64,000 nucleotides of DNA, taken from the NCBI GenBank assembly GCA_028694105.1, contig JAQUUC010000002.1, forward strand, positions 47,463 to 111,462. Direction: 5' to 3'. Below the pieces are notes generated by a model, which was not told the origin of the DNA, did not search any database, and saw only the letters and a program-made list of their open reading frames with translations. The stretch comes from Hespellia sp. GTDB lineage: Bacteria > Bacillota > Clostridia > Lachnospirales > Lachnospiraceae. How positions within the stretch are numbered: the stretch's first letter is position 1; each line of letters opens with the position of its first letter. This document shows, one piece after another, positions 36,578 through 47,802 of this stretch. Both the position numbers and the translations under genes were made by a program.

Positions 36578-39184
36578 TTACCCATTGATTATCTGCTCCC
36601 TGACTCTTGCATCCAGTTTCCCGTCGACTGCATCAATCAAGATTACATCCGCACTCGCAACCTCGCCGGAAAGGATCAGCTTTGCGGCAAGTGTCTCCAC
36701 ATTCTTCTGCAGATAACGCTTCAGCGGTCTTGCGCCGTACATCGGATCATAGCCCCCGTCCACCACAAGCTGCTTCGCACTCTCGGTAAGTTCTACGGTA
36801 ATCTCTTTCTCTACCAGCCGTCGATTGATATCTTTTATTAACAGGTCAATAATCGCACAAATATTGTTTTTCGTCAATGGTTTGAACATAATGATTTCAT
36901 CCAGACGGTTCAAAAATTCCGGTCGGAAATGTGCTCGAAGCTCATTCATCACCATAGATTCATTCTCTTCATCAATCGTACCGTCTTCCCTAATTCCTTC
37001 CAGAAGATAATTGGCACCGATATTGGAGGTCATAATCAGAATCGTATTCTTAAAGTCTACGGTACGGCCCTGTGAATCGGTGATTCGGCCATCGTCCAAT
37101 ACCTGCAGCAGCACGTTAAATACATCCGGATGTGCTTTTTCAATCTCATCGAACAGTACAACGGAGTATGGTTTTCTTCTGACTGCTTCTGTCAGCTGGC
37201 CGCCTTCATCGTATCCCACATATCCCGGAGGTGCTCCAATCAGCCGGGATACCGAGTACTTCTCCATATACTCACTCATATCGATACGCACCATATTGCT
37301 CTCATCGTCAAACAGACTTTCCGCCAGTGCCTTGGCAAGCTCTGTCTTACCGACACCGGTAGGGCCCAAAAACAGGAATGAACCGATGGGCTTCGTCGGG
37401 TCCTTGATGCCCGCCTTCGAGCGGATAATGGCTTCTGTCACCAGCTCCACACCCTCATCCTGACCAATGACACGCTTGTGAAGCTCATCTGCGAGATGCA
37501 GCGTCTTACTTCTCTCACTCTCATTTAATTTTGCAACCGGAATTCCAGTCCATCTCGAAATAATACGTGCAATCTCATCATCATCCACACTCTCACGGAC
37601 CAGTGACAATTCTTTGGATTTGACGCGTTCTTCCTCTTCTTCCAACTGTTTCTGAAGGGACGGAAGCTTGCCATACTGCAATTCGGCCGCCTTATTCAAA
37701 TCGTATTCACGGTTCGCTTTCTCAATCTCACGATTGGTCTGTTCAATCTCTTCGCGAATCTTCTGCACATGTTCTACACTGTGTTTTTCATTATCCCACT
37801 GTGCCTTCCTGCCTGCGAATTCCTCACGGAGCTCTGACAGTTCCATCTGCAGTCTCTCCAGCCGATCCTTGCTTAACCGGTCATCTTCCTTCTTCAGGGC
37901 AGTCTCCTCAATCTCAAGCTGCATGATACGGCGGTTGAGCTCATCGAGCTCCGTCGGCATAGAATCCAGCTCCGTCTTAATCAGTGCACACGCCTCATCC
38001 ACAAGGTCGATTGCCTTATCCGGCAAAAACCGGTCGGAAATGTATCTATTTGAGAGAACAGCTGCTGCAACTAATGCGCTGTCCGTAATCTTGACGCCGT
38101 GGAATACCTCATAACGTTCTTTCAGTCCACGTAAGATGGATATCGCGTCCTCAACCGTCGGCTCATTCACCATAACCGGCTGGAAACGACGTTCCAATGC
38201 TGCGTCCTTTTCAATATATTGTCTATATTCATCCAATGTCGTTGCACCGATACAGTGAAGCTCACCTCGTGCAAGCATTGGTTTTAACATATTACCTGCA
38301 TCCATCGCGCCGTCAGTCTTGCCGGCACCTACAATCAAATGTAACTCATCAATGAACAGAACGATTCTTCCGTCACTGTTCTTAACCTCTTCCAATACTG
38401 CCTTCAAACGTTCCTCAAACTCTCCACGGTATTTCGCACCTGCAACAAGCGCACCCATATCGAGTGAGAAAATCGTCTTATCCTTGAGACCTTCCGGTAC
38501 ATCGCCTTTTACAATACGCTGTGCCAAACCTTCTACCACTGCGGTCTTACCGACACCGGGCTCACCGATGAGCACCGGGTTGTTCTTCGTCTTGCGGGAT
38601 AAAATACGAATGATGTTACGAATCTCCTCGTCACGTCCGATGACCGGATCAAGCTTCTGCTCTCTTGCTTTCTCTACGAGGTCCTGTCCATATTTATTTA
38701 AAGTGTCATAGGTTGCTTCCGGATTATCAGAGGTGACACGCTGATTGCCTCTGACCGTTGATAATACCTGCAAAAATGAATCTCTGTTAATTCCAAATTC
38801 TTTCAATAATGCTTTGATTTCTCTGCTCGCATACTTAATTGTGGCAAGAAAAAGATGTTCTACGGAAGCATATTCATCTCCCATCTGTTTCGCCTCATCC
38901 TCCGCATGGATAAAGACATTATTCAAATCCTGCCCGACTCTCGGCTCTCCGCCCTGAACCTTTACACGTCTGGCAATCGCCTGTTCCACTCTATTTTCAA
39001 AAAGCTCCGGCTGGATGTTCATTTTCTCTATCAGCTTTCGAATCAGACTGTCTTCCTGTGTAAGCAGTGCGTACAAAAGATGCTCCTGTGCAATCTCCTG
39101 ATTGCCATATTCCATTGCTATTTTTTGACAATCCTGCATCGCCCTGACTGAATTCTGTGTAAATCTATCAATATTCATACTCAA
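36578..39184 (-). CDS. clpB: ATP-dependent chaperone ClpB
   Basis: Clp N domain, [19 protein letters not shown], coiled-coil middle domain, [52 protein letters not shown]. Confidence 0.97.
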   Translation of the reverse strand: MSMNIDRFTQNSVRAMQDCQKIAMEYGNQEIAQEHLLYALLTQEDSLIRKLIEKMNIQPELFENRVEQAIARRVKVQGGEPRVGQDLNNVFIHAEDEAKQMGDEYASVEHLFLATIKYASREIKALLKEFGINRDSFLQVLSTVRGNQRVTSDNPEATYDTLNKYGQDLVEKAREQKLDPVIGRDEEIRNIIRILSRKTKNNPVLIGEPGVGKTAVVEGLAQRIVKGDVPEGLKDKTIFSLDMGALVAGAKYRGEFEERLKAVLEEVKNSDGRIVLFIDELHLIVGAGKTDGAMDAGNMLKPMLARGELHCIGATTLDEYRQYIEKDAALERRFQPVMVNEPTVEDAISILRGLKERYEVFHGVKITDSALVAAAVLSNRYISDRFLPDKAIDLVDEACALIKTELDSMPTELDELNRRIMQLEIEETALKKEDDRLSKDRLERLQMELSELREEFAGRKAQWDNEKHSVEHVQKIREEIEQTNREIEKANREYDLNKAAELQYGKLPSLQKQLEEEEERVKSKELSLVRESVDDDEIARIISRWTGIPVAKLNESERSKTLHLADELHKRVIGQDEGVELVTEAIIRSKAGIKDPTKPIGSFLFLGPTGVGKTELAKALAESLFDDESNMVRIDMSEYMEKYSVSRLIGAPPGYVGYDEGGQLTEAVRRKPYSVVLFDEIEKAHPDVFNVLLQVLDDGRITDSQGRTVDFKNTILIMTSNIGANYLLEGIREDGTIDEENESMVMNELRAHFRPEFLNRLDEIIMFKPLTKNNICAIIDLLIKDINRRLVEKEITVELTESAKQLVVDGGYDPMYGARPLKRYLQKNVETLAAKLILSGEVASADVILIDAVDGKLDARVREQIING

Positions 39185-39240
39185 CCCTCCTGTTCATGAT
39201 TCATTGTTCTATAACTTATAACACAAAGTTAGCACAAAAA

Positions 39241-39267
39241 TTAGCACTCGTCAAGTCCGAGTGCTAA
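39241..39267. promoter_or_regulatory. CIRCE element (HrcA operator) upstream of clpB
   Basis: ttagcactc gtcaagtcc gagtgctaa: perfect 9-bp inverted repeat with 9-bp spacer, about 57 bp upstream of the clpB start. Confidence 0.95.
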
Positions 39268-39336
39268 TTTTATAATTTGTTAATATTTATCCGTGTAATT
39301 CCAGCGGTAATCCTCTTTTTTTTCGATAATGTTCCC

Positions 39337-40248
39337 TTATGCTCTCTCCTCCGGCGCATCAAACTTTTTGATAATACCGAATCCAAGCGGAAGTGGTCCT
39401 GTGTGCACACCAATGGTCGCGCCAATCTGAAGGATACCGACCTCTGCCTTCGCTTTTGGCCAGTATTTCTTTAATAGCTCAATGAAATCCTTCTGGAATT
39501 CCTTGCCTTCGGAATAGCCATATCCATATCCGACATTGATCGCATACTGGTCCGGATCATCCCCGTTCTCACGGATATACTTGACCGTCTGTTCCATGAC
39601 CTTTTTCTTCGCCTTCTCACGGCCTCTTGAGATGCCGGCAGGGAAAATCTCACCCTCGCGCAGGACAATCAGCGGCTTAATGTTGAGCGTTCCGGTCGCA
39701 AGCTTCGCGAGCCTTCCGATACGGCCACCCTTCGCAAGATAATCCACACTGTCAACCGTAAAGAAAATGCGTCCGGTCGATTTCATATTCTCAATGTACT
39801 GCAGGACTTCTTCATAAGTAGCACCTGCCTTTTGACTTCTGAGAAGCTCCATCACGAATGTTCCCTGTAAAACAGTGTTCACCGTTGAATCCACAACGGT
39901 AATCTTCGCCTCAGGATAATCTTCTTCCACGATTTGTTTCGCATTCATCGCTGAATTGAACGATCCGCTGAACTTCAGAGTAATGCAGATGCAGATCATC
40001 GGTATGTTCTGCTTCGCATACTTGGTGAAAACCTGAATATAATCCTCCACAGACGGAAGTGAAGATTTTGGAAATACATTCGGATTATGAACCATAAAGT
40101 CATAAAACTCTCTCACTCCGACTTCTTCAATCTCTTTCTGGTAAACCTTACCATCCATTGATACATAAAATGGAACGACTTCCACCCCTAATTCTTCCGC
40201 CCGTACTTTTCCAAGGTCGCAGGACCCATCTGTAATAATCTGATACAT
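39337..40248 (-). CDS. DegV family fatty-acid-binding protein
   Basis: MYQIITDGSCDLGKVRAEELGVEVVPFYVSMDGKVY, FSGSFNSAMNAKQIV, TVDSVDYLAKGGRIGRLAKL. Confidence 0.95.
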   Translation of the reverse strand: MYQIITDGSCDLGKVRAEELGVEVVPFYVSMDGKVYQKEIEEVGVREFYDFMVHNPNVFPKSSLPSVEDYIQVFTKYAKQNIPMICICITLKFSGSFNSAMNAKQIVEEDYPEAKITVVDSTVNTVLQGTFVMELLRSQKAGATYEEVLQYIENMKSTGRIFFTVDSVDYLAKGGRIGRLAKLATGTLNIKPLIVLREGEIFPAGISRGREKAKKKVMEQTVKYIRENGDDPDQYAINVGYGYGYSEGKEFQKDFIELLKKYWPKAKAEVGILQIGATIGVHTGPLPLGFGIIKKFDAPEERA

Positions 40249-40480
40249 TTGTTTCTCTCCAAACTTTTTTCGCAATCTAAATGCTTTTTCTCGTTCAAAC
40301 GTATTCTAAGTATAATACAAAAAATGCCAGCGGACAAGCCCCGGCATCTGATGTTTATGGGAAACGAATCAGAAAAAATTGCAACTTCTTATTCTTTTCT
40401 TAATTTAATTGACTTTCCACCCGTTGACATTTATCATGAAATCAGTGAATAAATATGCAAAAAGCAGGAGGAATCAAACT

Positions 40481-41161
40481 ATGAAATATGAAATCAGAGG
40501 CGGGAATTTTCCGGTTGTCATCTGTAACTGTGAACCGAACGAAAAACTAATCTGTGAATCCGGTGCAATGAGCTGGATGTCGTCAAACATGAAAATGGAA
40601 ACCAACACCAACGGCGGCATCGGAAAAGCTTTTGGACGTATGTTTTCCGGCGAGTCAATTTTTATGAACTCTTACATGCCGGTCGGAGGACCGGGAATGA
40701 TCGCTTTCACCTCCTGTTTTCCGGGTGAAATCCGGGCAATCGATCTCACGCCGGGAAAGGATATCGTTGTCCAAAAACGTGCATTCCTAGCCGGAGAGGC
40801 GGGTGTCGATCTTTCCATTTTCTTTCGGAAGAAATTAGGCGCCGGATTATTTGGCGGCGAAGGGTTCATTATGGAACGCTTGTCCGGGCAGGGAACTGTA
40901 TTTATCGAAATTGATGGCAGCTCTGTGGAATATACGCTGGCTGAAGGACAGTCCTTAACCGTAGACACTGGCTACATCGCAATGATGGATGCGACCTGCT
41001 CTATGGATATCGTGACCGTACCGGGTGTCAAGAATATGCTCCTCGGCGGTGAAGGTTTATTTAATACCGTTGTGACCGGGCCCGGAAAAGTATTGATTCA
41101 GACCATGCCAATCAGTAATATCGCCGGAGCAATTGCACCTTACGTGACTGCCGGAAAGTAA
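40481..41161 (+). CDS. AIM24/TIGR00266-like family protein
   Basis: MKYEIRGGNFPVVICNCEPNEKLICESGAMSWMSSNMKMETN...GEGLFNTVVTGPGKVLIQTMPI; AGGAGG RBS 5' of the ATG at 40481. Confidence 0.88.
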   Translation: MKYEIRGGNFPVVICNCEPNEKLICESGAMSWMSSNMKMETNTNGGIGKAFGRMFSGESIFMNSYMPVGGPGMIAFTSCFPGEIRAIDLTPGKDIVVQKRAFLAGEAGVDLSIFFRKKLGAGLFGGEGFIMERLSGQGTVFIEIDGSSVEYTLAEGQSLTVDTGYIAMMDATCSMDIVTVPGVKNMLLGGEGLFNTVVTGPGKVLIQTMPISNIAGAIAPYVTAGK

Positions 41162-41201
41162 TTTACCTGCATGCCTGGCAACAGAGAGCGAAACAAAACT
41201 T

Positions 41202-41879
41202 CTACGCCGATATCCGATATCCGACCCCTCTGACAGTCTCAATAATATCTTTCTTTAAATCTAACTTCTGTCTCAGGGTTCTGACATGGACATCAACAGT
41301 CCGGGTCTCCCCGCCGAAATCATAGCCCCAGATTTCTGTGAGCAGCTGATTTCTGGAGAGTACCACGTTTTTATTTCTCATCAGTCTTTCTAATAACCCA
41401 AATTCTTTTAATGTCAAAGAGACTTTTCTATTTCCCACACATACTTCATGCTTTTTCACATCTAATACAATGTCTGCAACAGTAAGCACCTCTTCGGCCG
41501 TATCTGAATTTATCTGGCTGCTTCTTCGAAGCACCGCCTTTACTCTCGAAATTAATTCCATCATGCCAAAAGGCTTCGTAACATAATCGTCTGCACCGGA
41601 ATCCAGCCCTACGACCTTGTCGTACTCGCTGCCTTTTGCTGTAACCATGATAACCGGAATATGTTTCGTGTCCGGGGCTGTCTTCAATTTGTTTAGAATG
41701 GATATTCCATCTTCGCCGGGCAGCATAATATCGAGTAAAATCAAATCCGGAATCATAGTCTGAAGTGCTTCCATCATTGTCGCTCCGTCTTCAAACCCCT
41801 GAGTCGAAAGACCGGTCGTCTCTAATGTATAACTCACCAATTCGCGAATACTCATATCATCTTCTACACAAAATATCAT
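41202..41879 (-). CDS. OmpR/PhoB-family response regulator
   Basis: MIFCVEDDMSIRELVSYTLE, LILLDIMLPGEDGI, VTAKGSEYDKVVGLDSGADDYVTKPF, winged helix WGYDFGGETRTVDVHVRTLRQKL. Confidence 0.96.
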   Translation of the reverse strand: MIFCVEDDMSIRELVSYTLETTGLSTQGFEDGATMMEALQTMIPDLILLDIMLPGEDGISILNKLKTAPDTKHIPVIMVTAKGSEYDKVVGLDSGADDYVTKPFGMMELISRVKAVLRRSSQINSDTAEEVLTVADIVLDVKKHEVCVGNRKVSLTLKEFGLLERLMRNKNVVLSRNQLLTEIWGYDFGGETRTVDVHVRTLRQKLDLKKDIIETVRGVGYRISA

Positions 41880-41889
41880 ATCTTATCCC

Positions 41890-42555
41890 CTATACTGCTG
41901 AATCTTTATGCACACCGGTAATTGAAAATTCTACCCATTCAGCAATGTTTGTTGCATGATCACCAATACGCTCTAAATATTTTGTAATCATGATCAGATC
42001 GATGCCAACAGCTCCGTCCCGGCCTTTATGCTCCGCGATTTTTGAAATCAGTGTTGTCTTAATGTCATCAAACATCTGATCAACTGTATCATCAGAAGCC
42101 TGAACTTCTGTTGCAAGCTCCAAATCTTTTTCAACATAAGCTGACACACTGTCTCTTACCATTCTGCTTGCAGCTGCTGCCATTTCACCAATCTCATCCA
42201 CATTAACCAATTCTGAAGAAATATCGGATGTGATGATAATTTCTGCGATATCTGCGGTCTGATCACCGATACGTTCCATATCCGTAATCATTTTCAATGC
42301 TGCAGAGATTCTGCGAAGATCTTTTGCAACCGGCTGCTGTTGAAGCAGAAGCTTTAAGCAAAGACGTTCAATGTCCTTTTCAAGCTGGTCTATTTCTTCA
42401 TCTGCCTGAATGATTGCTTTTGCCTGCTCTACATCGCCTTCCTGAAGCGCTTTTGTTGCTTTTGCAATTGCAAGCTCACAGAGTTCTCCCATGCGTGTTA
42501 ACATTTCATCTAATAAGTGTAATTGTTCATCAAATTTATTTCGCATAATAATCAA
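41890..42555 (-). CDS. phoU: Phosphate signaling complex protein PhoU
   Basis: [72 protein letters not shown]. Confidence 0.97.
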   Translation of the reverse strand: MIIMRNKFDEQLHLLDEMLTRMGELCELAIAKATKALQEGDVEQAKAIIQADEEIDQLEKDIERLCLKLLLQQQPVAKDLRRISAALKMITDMERIGDQTADIAEIIITSDISSELVNVDEIGEMAAAASRMVRDSVSAYVEKDLELATEVQASDDTVDQMFDDIKTTLISKIAEHKGRDGAVGIDLIMITKYLERIGDHATNIAEWVEFSITGVHKDSAV

Positions 42556-43301
42556 CCAAACCTTCCTGTAATATAGTCCTCTGTCTTCTTCTCGGCAGGT
42601 GTTGAGAACAGTGTCTCTGTATCATTATATTCAATCACTTCACCCAAAAGGAAGAATGCAGTATTATCAGATACACGAACCGCCTGCTGCATGTTATGTG
42701 TGACCATGACGATTGTGTAGTCTTTTTTCAAGTCCATTGCAAGGTCTTCAATCTTGGAGGTCGAAATCGGATCCAGTGCAGATGTAGGCTCATCCATCAG
42801 AAGCACCTCCGGCTCTACCGCAAGTGCTCGCGCGATACAGAGACGCTGCTGCTGTCCACCGGACATTCCAAGTGCACTCTTTTTCAGACGATCCTTTGTC
42901 TCTTCCCAGATTGCCGCATCACGAAGTGACTTTTCAACAATATCATCCAGTTTTGCTTTTGAGCGGACACCGTGTGTTCTTGGTCCGTAAGCAATATTGT
43001 CATAAATGCTCATTGGAAATGGATTTGGTTTCTGAAAAACCATTCCCACTCTTTTTCTCAGTACATTTACATCGATATCTCTATAGAGGTCAACGCCGTC
43101 TAATAAAAATTCTCCGTCAATTTTACATCCCTCAACCAGATCATTCATACGGTTGATTGATTTTAATAAGGTTGATTTACCGCAGCCACTGGGTCCGATA
43201 AATGCTGTGATTTTATTTGCTTCAATATCAATATTTACATTTTTCAAAGCATGGAAATCATCATAATGAAGATTTACATTCTTGATATTTAATTTATCCA
43301 T
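42552..43301 (-). CDS. pstB: Phosphate ABC transporter ATP-binding protein
   Basis: [84 protein letters not shown]. Confidence 0.98.
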   Translation of the reverse strand: MDKLNIKNVNLHYDDFHALKNVNIDIEANKITAFIGPSGCGKSTLLKSINRMNDLVEGCKIDGEFLLDGVDLYRDIDVNVLRKRVGMVFQKPNPFPMSIYDNIAYGPRTHGVRSKAKLDDIVEKSLRDAAIWEETKDRLKKSALGMSGGQQQRLCIARALAVEPEVLLMDEPTSALDPISTSKIEDLAMDLKKDYTIVMVTHNMQQAVRVSDNTAFFLLGEVIEYNDTETLFSTPAEKKTEDYITGRFG

Positions 43302-43363
43302 TTTGTTATCCTTTCACTAATGAAGTTCGATTCACTAAGCTCATAAATACTTCGCTAAGTGTT

Positions 43364-44224
43364 CTAGCTTTTCGTTAATCGCTTTGCTATAACATTTGAC
43401 AGAGTATTGATTCCTACTACCAGTATAAGCAGTATAACTGCTGTTGCGTATGCCTGATCCATATAAAGACCTTCACTTGCAAGATTGTACATATGAACCG
43501 CCAGTGTTCTTCCGGAGCCCATGACACTTGATGGTACAGTTGCCACGGTTCCTGCTGTATAAATCAATGCTGCTGTTTCTCCTACAATTCTTCCGACTGC
43601 CAGGATGACACCAGCCAAAATTCCCGGCACTGCAGACGGAAGAACGATTCGAAAGACGGTACGGAGCTTGCCCGCGCCTAAGCCAAAACTTCCTTCACGG
43701 AATGAATCCGGGATTGCCTTCAAAGCTTCCTCTGTGGTACGCATGATTGACGGCAGTACCATGATCGCAAGCGTAAATGCACCTGCAAGAAGCGAGAATC
43801 CCCAGCCCAATGTGTTCACAAAGAATAACATTCCGAATAATCCATATACAATAGATGGAATACCTGACAGTGTTTCTGTTGTCAGACGAATCACACCTAA
43901 GAATTTATTTCCTCTTGCCGCGTATTCTACTAAGAAAATAGCCGCAAAGATTCCAAACGGTACCGCAATCAGTAATGATAAGAATGTCATAACGACCGTG
44001 TTGATCAGTGCCGGCATCAGAGATGCATTATCTGAGCTGTAATGCAGCGAGAACAACGATGGCTTCAGATACGGAACACCGTGTACCAGTATATATATAA
44101 TCAAAAAGATTAAAACTGCAAATGTAACAATTGCTGCGAGCAGCACCAGCAGCATCACAATAAATGAACCGGGAGTTCTGAGGTAGCTCTTTATTTTGCT
44201 GCCTGCTGTTTCTTTATTAATCAT
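43364..44224 (-). CDS. pstA: Phosphate ABC transporter permease PstA
   Basis: LSGIPSIVYGLFGMLFF, EEALKAIPDSFREGSFGLGAGKLRTVFRIVLPSAVPGILAGVILAVGRIVGETAALIYTAG. Confidence 0.97.
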   Translation of the reverse strand: MINKETAGSKIKSYLRTPGSFIVMLLVLLAAIVTFAVLIFLIIYILVHGVPYLKPSLFSLHYSSDNASLMPALINTVVMTFLSLLIAVPFGIFAAIFLVEYAARGNKFLGVIRLTTETLSGIPSIVYGLFGMLFFVNTLGWGFSLLAGAFTLAIMVLPSIMRTTEEALKAIPDSFREGSFGLGAGKLRTVFRIVLPSAVPGILAGVILAVGRIVGETAALIYTAGTVATVPSSVMGSGRTLAVHMYNLASEGLYMDQAYATAVILLILVVGINTLSNVIAKRLTKS

Positions 44225-45134
44225 TTCCTGACCTCCTGTTTAAGAATGCAACACTGAAGTTGATAATCAGGATGAACACAAAGAGGACAACGCCTGTTGC
44301 GATCAGTGATTCTCTATGTAAGCCTGTTGCATATCCCATTTCTATCACGATATTGGCGGTCATCGTACGGATCCCCTTTAGGATACCTGCCGGCATTCTT
44401 GCCTGATTACCTGCTACCATGATAACTGCCATTGTCTCTCCGATTGCACGTCCGATTCCAAGCACGATACCTGCGATTACTCCTGATTTTGCGGCCGGAA
44501 TAATCACCATAAAAATACTTCTTTCATGGGTTGCCCCAAGGGCAAGTGAACCTTCATAATACTGTTCCGGCACTGCACGGATTGCTGATTCTGTCAGCCC
44601 GATGATTGTCGGAAGGATCATCATACCAAGTAATAATGATGCCGTAAGAATACTGCTTCCATTTCCGGAAAACCCCATACTTCTGCCTATATTGCGAATC
44701 ATTGGCACTAATACGACAAGACCAAAGAATCCATAAATAACAGATGGAATACCGGCTAATAATTCTGTTGCTGATTTTAGAGGTTTATAAATTGCTTTTG
44801 GGCAATATTTTGCCATAAATACGGCTGTTAAAATACCGATTGGAACTCCAAATACAATTGCTCCTGCTGTGATATAAATACTACCGACAATCATTGGGAG
44901 GATACCATATAAATCATTATTAGGTTTCCATACGGTTCCTGTAAGGAATTTTATAAACCCAATTTCTTTCATTGCAGGAAGTCCATTTGCAAAAAGGAAG
45001 ATACAAATGAGAGCTACCGCAAGTACCGAAGCACATGCGGCAATAAAGAACACTCCCTGCATGGATTTTTCAAGAACGATATTACTTCCCTTGGAAGATA
45101 TCTTCTTTTCATTTTCACATGCGTTTGATTTCAT
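44217..45134 (-). CDS. pstC: Phosphate ABC transporter permease PstC
   Basis: LAGIPSVIYGFFGLVVLVP, ESAIRAVPEQYYEGSLALGATHERSIFMVIIPAAKSGVIAGIVLGIGRAIGETMAVIMVAGN. Confidence 0.97.
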   Translation of the reverse strand: MKSNACENEKKISSKGSNIVLEKSMQGVFFIAACASVLAVALICIFLFANGLPAMKEIGFIKFLTGTVWKPNNDLYGILPMIVGSIYITAGAIVFGVPIGILTAVFMAKYCPKAIYKPLKSATELLAGIPSVIYGFFGLVVLVPMIRNIGRSMGFSGNGSSILTASLLLGMMILPTIIGLTESAIRAVPEQYYEGSLALGATHERSIFMVIIPAAKSGVIAGIVLGIGRAIGETMAVIMVAGNQARMPAGILKGIRTMTANIVIEMGYATGLHRESLIATGVVLFVFILIINFSVAFLNRRSGND

Positions 45135-45135
45135 T

Positions 45136-46053
45136 TTATTTTAATACCTCATCCCATGTAAGAGCATCCCCTACGTAGATTGATTTAACCTGATCTGTTG
45201 TAAGTTCCTCTACTGTACTGTCATTGTTTACTACTACTGCAATACCATCTGTTGCGATAACTGTTGATGTAACGCCTGTCTCTTCTTCTTTTAATTCTCT
45301 TGATGCCATACCGATATCATAGCTTCCGTCCTGAGTAGATGTAACACCTGTTGTTGAGTCTGTTGTCTGAAGTTCGATTTCTGCATTTGTGTTTACAGCT
45401 TTGTATGCTTCGATTAATTTTTCCATTACTGGAGAAACTGATGAAGATCCACCAACTACACATTTACCGGAAGGTTTTGTTCCTGCATATGCTGTTACGT
45501 CATCGACTGCAATATAACCGTTCTCTTCAACTACTGCCTGACCCTCTGTACTCATGATAAATGAGATAAAGTCATTTGCGACTTCGTTGTCCATACCCTC
45601 TTTTGTTACGATGTTAAATGGTCTTGAAACTTTGTAGTCTCCGGATTTAACGTTCTCTGCTGTTGCTTCTGCCCCATCGATCTTAACTGCTTTTACGCTG
45701 TCATCTAAAGAACCGAGTGATACATAGCCGATTGCATACTCATCACCTGCAACGGTTGTCATCATAACGGAAGTGCTGTTTGTGATCTGAGCGTCTGCTG
45801 TTGTGTTATCAACTTTCTCGCCTGAAGCATCTTTTTCTTCAATACCGAATAATTCAATAAATGCGCCTCTTGTTCCTGAACCGTCTTCTCTTGAAACGAT
45901 TGTGATGTCCATTGAGCTGTCCCAGTCTGATGTTGTACTGTCTGCTGCTGTAGAACCTGCGTCTGCACCTGCGTCATTATTTCCGCATCCAACTGCCAAA
46001 GAAGCTACCATACTTACTGCTGCAACTACTGCTAAAAACTTTTTCATTTTCAT
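45136..46053 (-). CDS. pstS: Phosphate ABC transporter substrate-binding lipoprotein PstS
   Basis: Lipobox SLAVGCGNN; ITIVSREDGSGTRGAFIELFGI, YAIGYVSLGSL, GSSSVSPVMEKLIEAYK; first gene of the pst operon. Confidence 0.95.
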   Translation of the reverse strand: MKMKKFLAVVAAVSMVASLAVGCGNNDAGADAGSTAADSTTSDWDSSMDITIVSREDGSGTRGAFIELFGIEEKDASGEKVDNTTADAQITNSTSVMMTTVAGDEYAIGYVSLGSLDDSVKAVKIDGAEATAENVKSGDYKVSRPFNIVTKEGMDNEVANDFISFIMSTEGQAVVEENGYIAVDDVTAYAGTKPSGKCVVGGSSSVSPVMEKLIEAYKAVNTNAEIELQTTDSTTGVTSTQDGSYDIGMASRELKEEETGVTSTVIATDGIAVVVNNDSTVEELTTDQVKSIYVGDALTWDEVLK

Positions 46054-46140
46054 TTTTTTGTTTCCTCTCTGTTTCTAATTTCTGATTTTTATTATTATTC
46101 TGTAGCTGTGTTTGCTACAAGAGATATGATACGTGAGAAA

Positions 46141-46180
46141 TGTAAAATGCAAAATCACAGTTTTGTAAAAAGTGTGTAAA
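46141..46180 (-). promoter_or_regulatory. Putative Pho box upstream of pstS
   Basis: TTTACA hexamers on the minus strand (+ strand TGTAAA at 46141, 46164 and 46175), two separated by exactly 11 bp. Confidence 0.65.
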
Positions 46181-46238
46181 GTCCGCTCAAAATCAGTCAG
46201 CATTTCCGAATACAAAATTCCAGTCCATCGCAGTCTCC

Positions 46239-47669
46239 CTACTTTACCACCTGAACATTAATCAGATTTGTTGTTCCCGACTGGCCGAGCGGAATTCCAC
46301 CTGTCATAACAACCGTATCCTCCTTCGCAACCAGCCCTCGTTCCTTTGCGGTCTGTATCACCTGATCAAATAATACAAATACATCCCGTTCTTCTTTGAG
46401 CAGAACCGGAATAACACCCCATGACATATTCAGCTGGCGCCACACTCTTTCCTCGGTCGTTCCACTTACGATCATACATTCCGGACGGTATCTGGAAATC
46501 ATTCTGGCCGAATATCCGGATTTGGTTACCGTGAGAATGGCTCGGGCATTCAGATCATACGCTGTCGTACAGCTGGCGTGGCTGATTGCATCCGTAATGT
46601 TCGGATTTTCTTTTCTTGAAGATGCAAAAAATTTCTCCCGGTACGATATTCCACGTTCAATATATTCTGCAATTTTCACCATAGTCTGCAGTGCCTCCAG
46701 CGGATATTTACCGGCCGCAGTCTCCCCGGAAAGCATCAGGGCACTTGTTCCGTCATAGATTGCATTTGCCACATCCGCAGTCTCTGCTCTTGTCGGTCGT
46801 GGGTTGTGCATCATAGAATCAAGCATCTGCGTGGCAGTGACAACCTGTTTCCCGGCATTTTTCACTTTTTCAATTATCATTTTCTGAATGACCGGGACCT
46901 GCTCGGACGGCAGTTCCACACCCATATCTCCTCTTGCAACCATGACTGCATCCGATACAGCGATAATCGAGTCAATATTTCTGACTCCTTCTGCGTTCTC
47001 TATTTTTGATACAATATGAATCAGGTCCCCACCGTGATTGTGAAGGAACTCCCGCAGTTCTCTCACATCGTCTGCCGAGCGGACAAACGATGCCGCAATA
47101 AAATCAACCTGCTTCTCAATACCGAACAGGATATCATTCTGATCCTTCTGACTCATATAGGGCAGTTTTATGTGCACGTTCGGAACATTGACCCCTTTGC
47201 AGTCCGATATCTCTCCATCATTCTGAATCCGGCAGATAATTTCCTTATATTCAATCTTTTCAACCGTCAGCTCAATCAGCCCGTCATCGATCAGAACGGT
47301 ATCTGCCTCTTTGACATCCTTATACAGATTCGGATAGGAAATACTGATTCTATCAGCATCTCCCAGACAGTCTTCCCCCGTCAGTGTCAATTGTCCGTTT
47401 CGATGGAGCCTGACCGTTTTTTCTTTTAAGTGTCCGATTCGTATCTCTGGTCCTTTGGTATCCAGCATGATTGCGATCGGCACTTGTTCTTTCTCCGAGA
47501 TATTGCGCAGAGCTGTAATTCTTTTCTCATGCTCCTCGTATGTCCCGTGAGAAAAATTCAGTCTCGCAACGTTCATTCCCGACCTTACCAGTTCCTTTAG
47601 GATATCTGCTCTATCAGTTGCCGGTCCCAGCGTACATACTACTTTTGTTTTTCTGATACTATTTTTCAT
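46239..47669 (-). CDS. pyk: Pyruvate kinase
   Basis: KTKVVCTLGPATDRADILKELVRSGMNVARLNFSHGTYEEHEKRI, MLDTKGPEIRIG, MVARGDMGVELPSEQVPVIQKMII, ATQMLDSMMHNPRPTRAETADVANAI. Preferred start MKNSIRKT at 47669 with a GGAG RBS; the track ORF extends to 47684. Confidence 0.97.
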   Translation of the reverse strand: MKNSIRKTKVVCTLGPATDRADILKELVRSGMNVARLNFSHGTYEEHEKRITALRNISEKEQVPIAIMLDTKGPEIRIGHLKEKTVRLHRNGQLTLTGEDCLGDADRISISYPNLYKDVKEADTVLIDDGLIELTVEKIEYKEIICRIQNDGEISDCKGVNVPNVHIKLPYMSQKDQNDILFGIEKQVDFIAASFVRSADDVRELREFLHNHGGDLIHIVSKIENAEGVRNIDSIIAVSDAVMVARGDMGVELPSEQVPVIQKMIIEKVKNAGKQVVTATQMLDSMMHNPRPTRAETADVANAIYDGTSALMLSGETAAGKYPLEALQTMVKIAEYIERGISYREKFFASSRKENPNITDAISHASCTTAYDLNARAILTVTKSGYSARMISRYRPECMIVSGTTEERVWRQLNMSWGVIPVLLKEERDVFVLFDQVIQTAKERGLVAKEDTVVMTGGIPLGQSGTTNLINVQVVK

Positions 47670-47802
47670 GTCTGATCTCCTCATCTTCTACATCTTCTAT
47701 ATCTTCTATATCTTCTTTTCCATAATTGTCCTGCCAAAAGACAGCTGCTGTAATCGCACACATCATGATGGTCAGAACCACCGCACAAATATTATTTACC
47801 AT
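47659..47802 (-). CDS. Small 47-aa single-TM protein with acidic repeat tail, overlapping the pyk start
   Basis: Read by hand: MVNNICAVVLTIMMCAITAAVFWQDNYGKEDIEDIEDVEDEEIRHEK*; TGGAGG RBS 8 nt upstream; stop TAG at 47659-47661, 11 nt inside pyk. Below the ORF-track length cutoff. Confidence 0.65.
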   Translation of the reverse strand: MVNNICAVVLTIMMCAITAAVFWQDNYGKEDIEDIEDVEDEEIRHEK

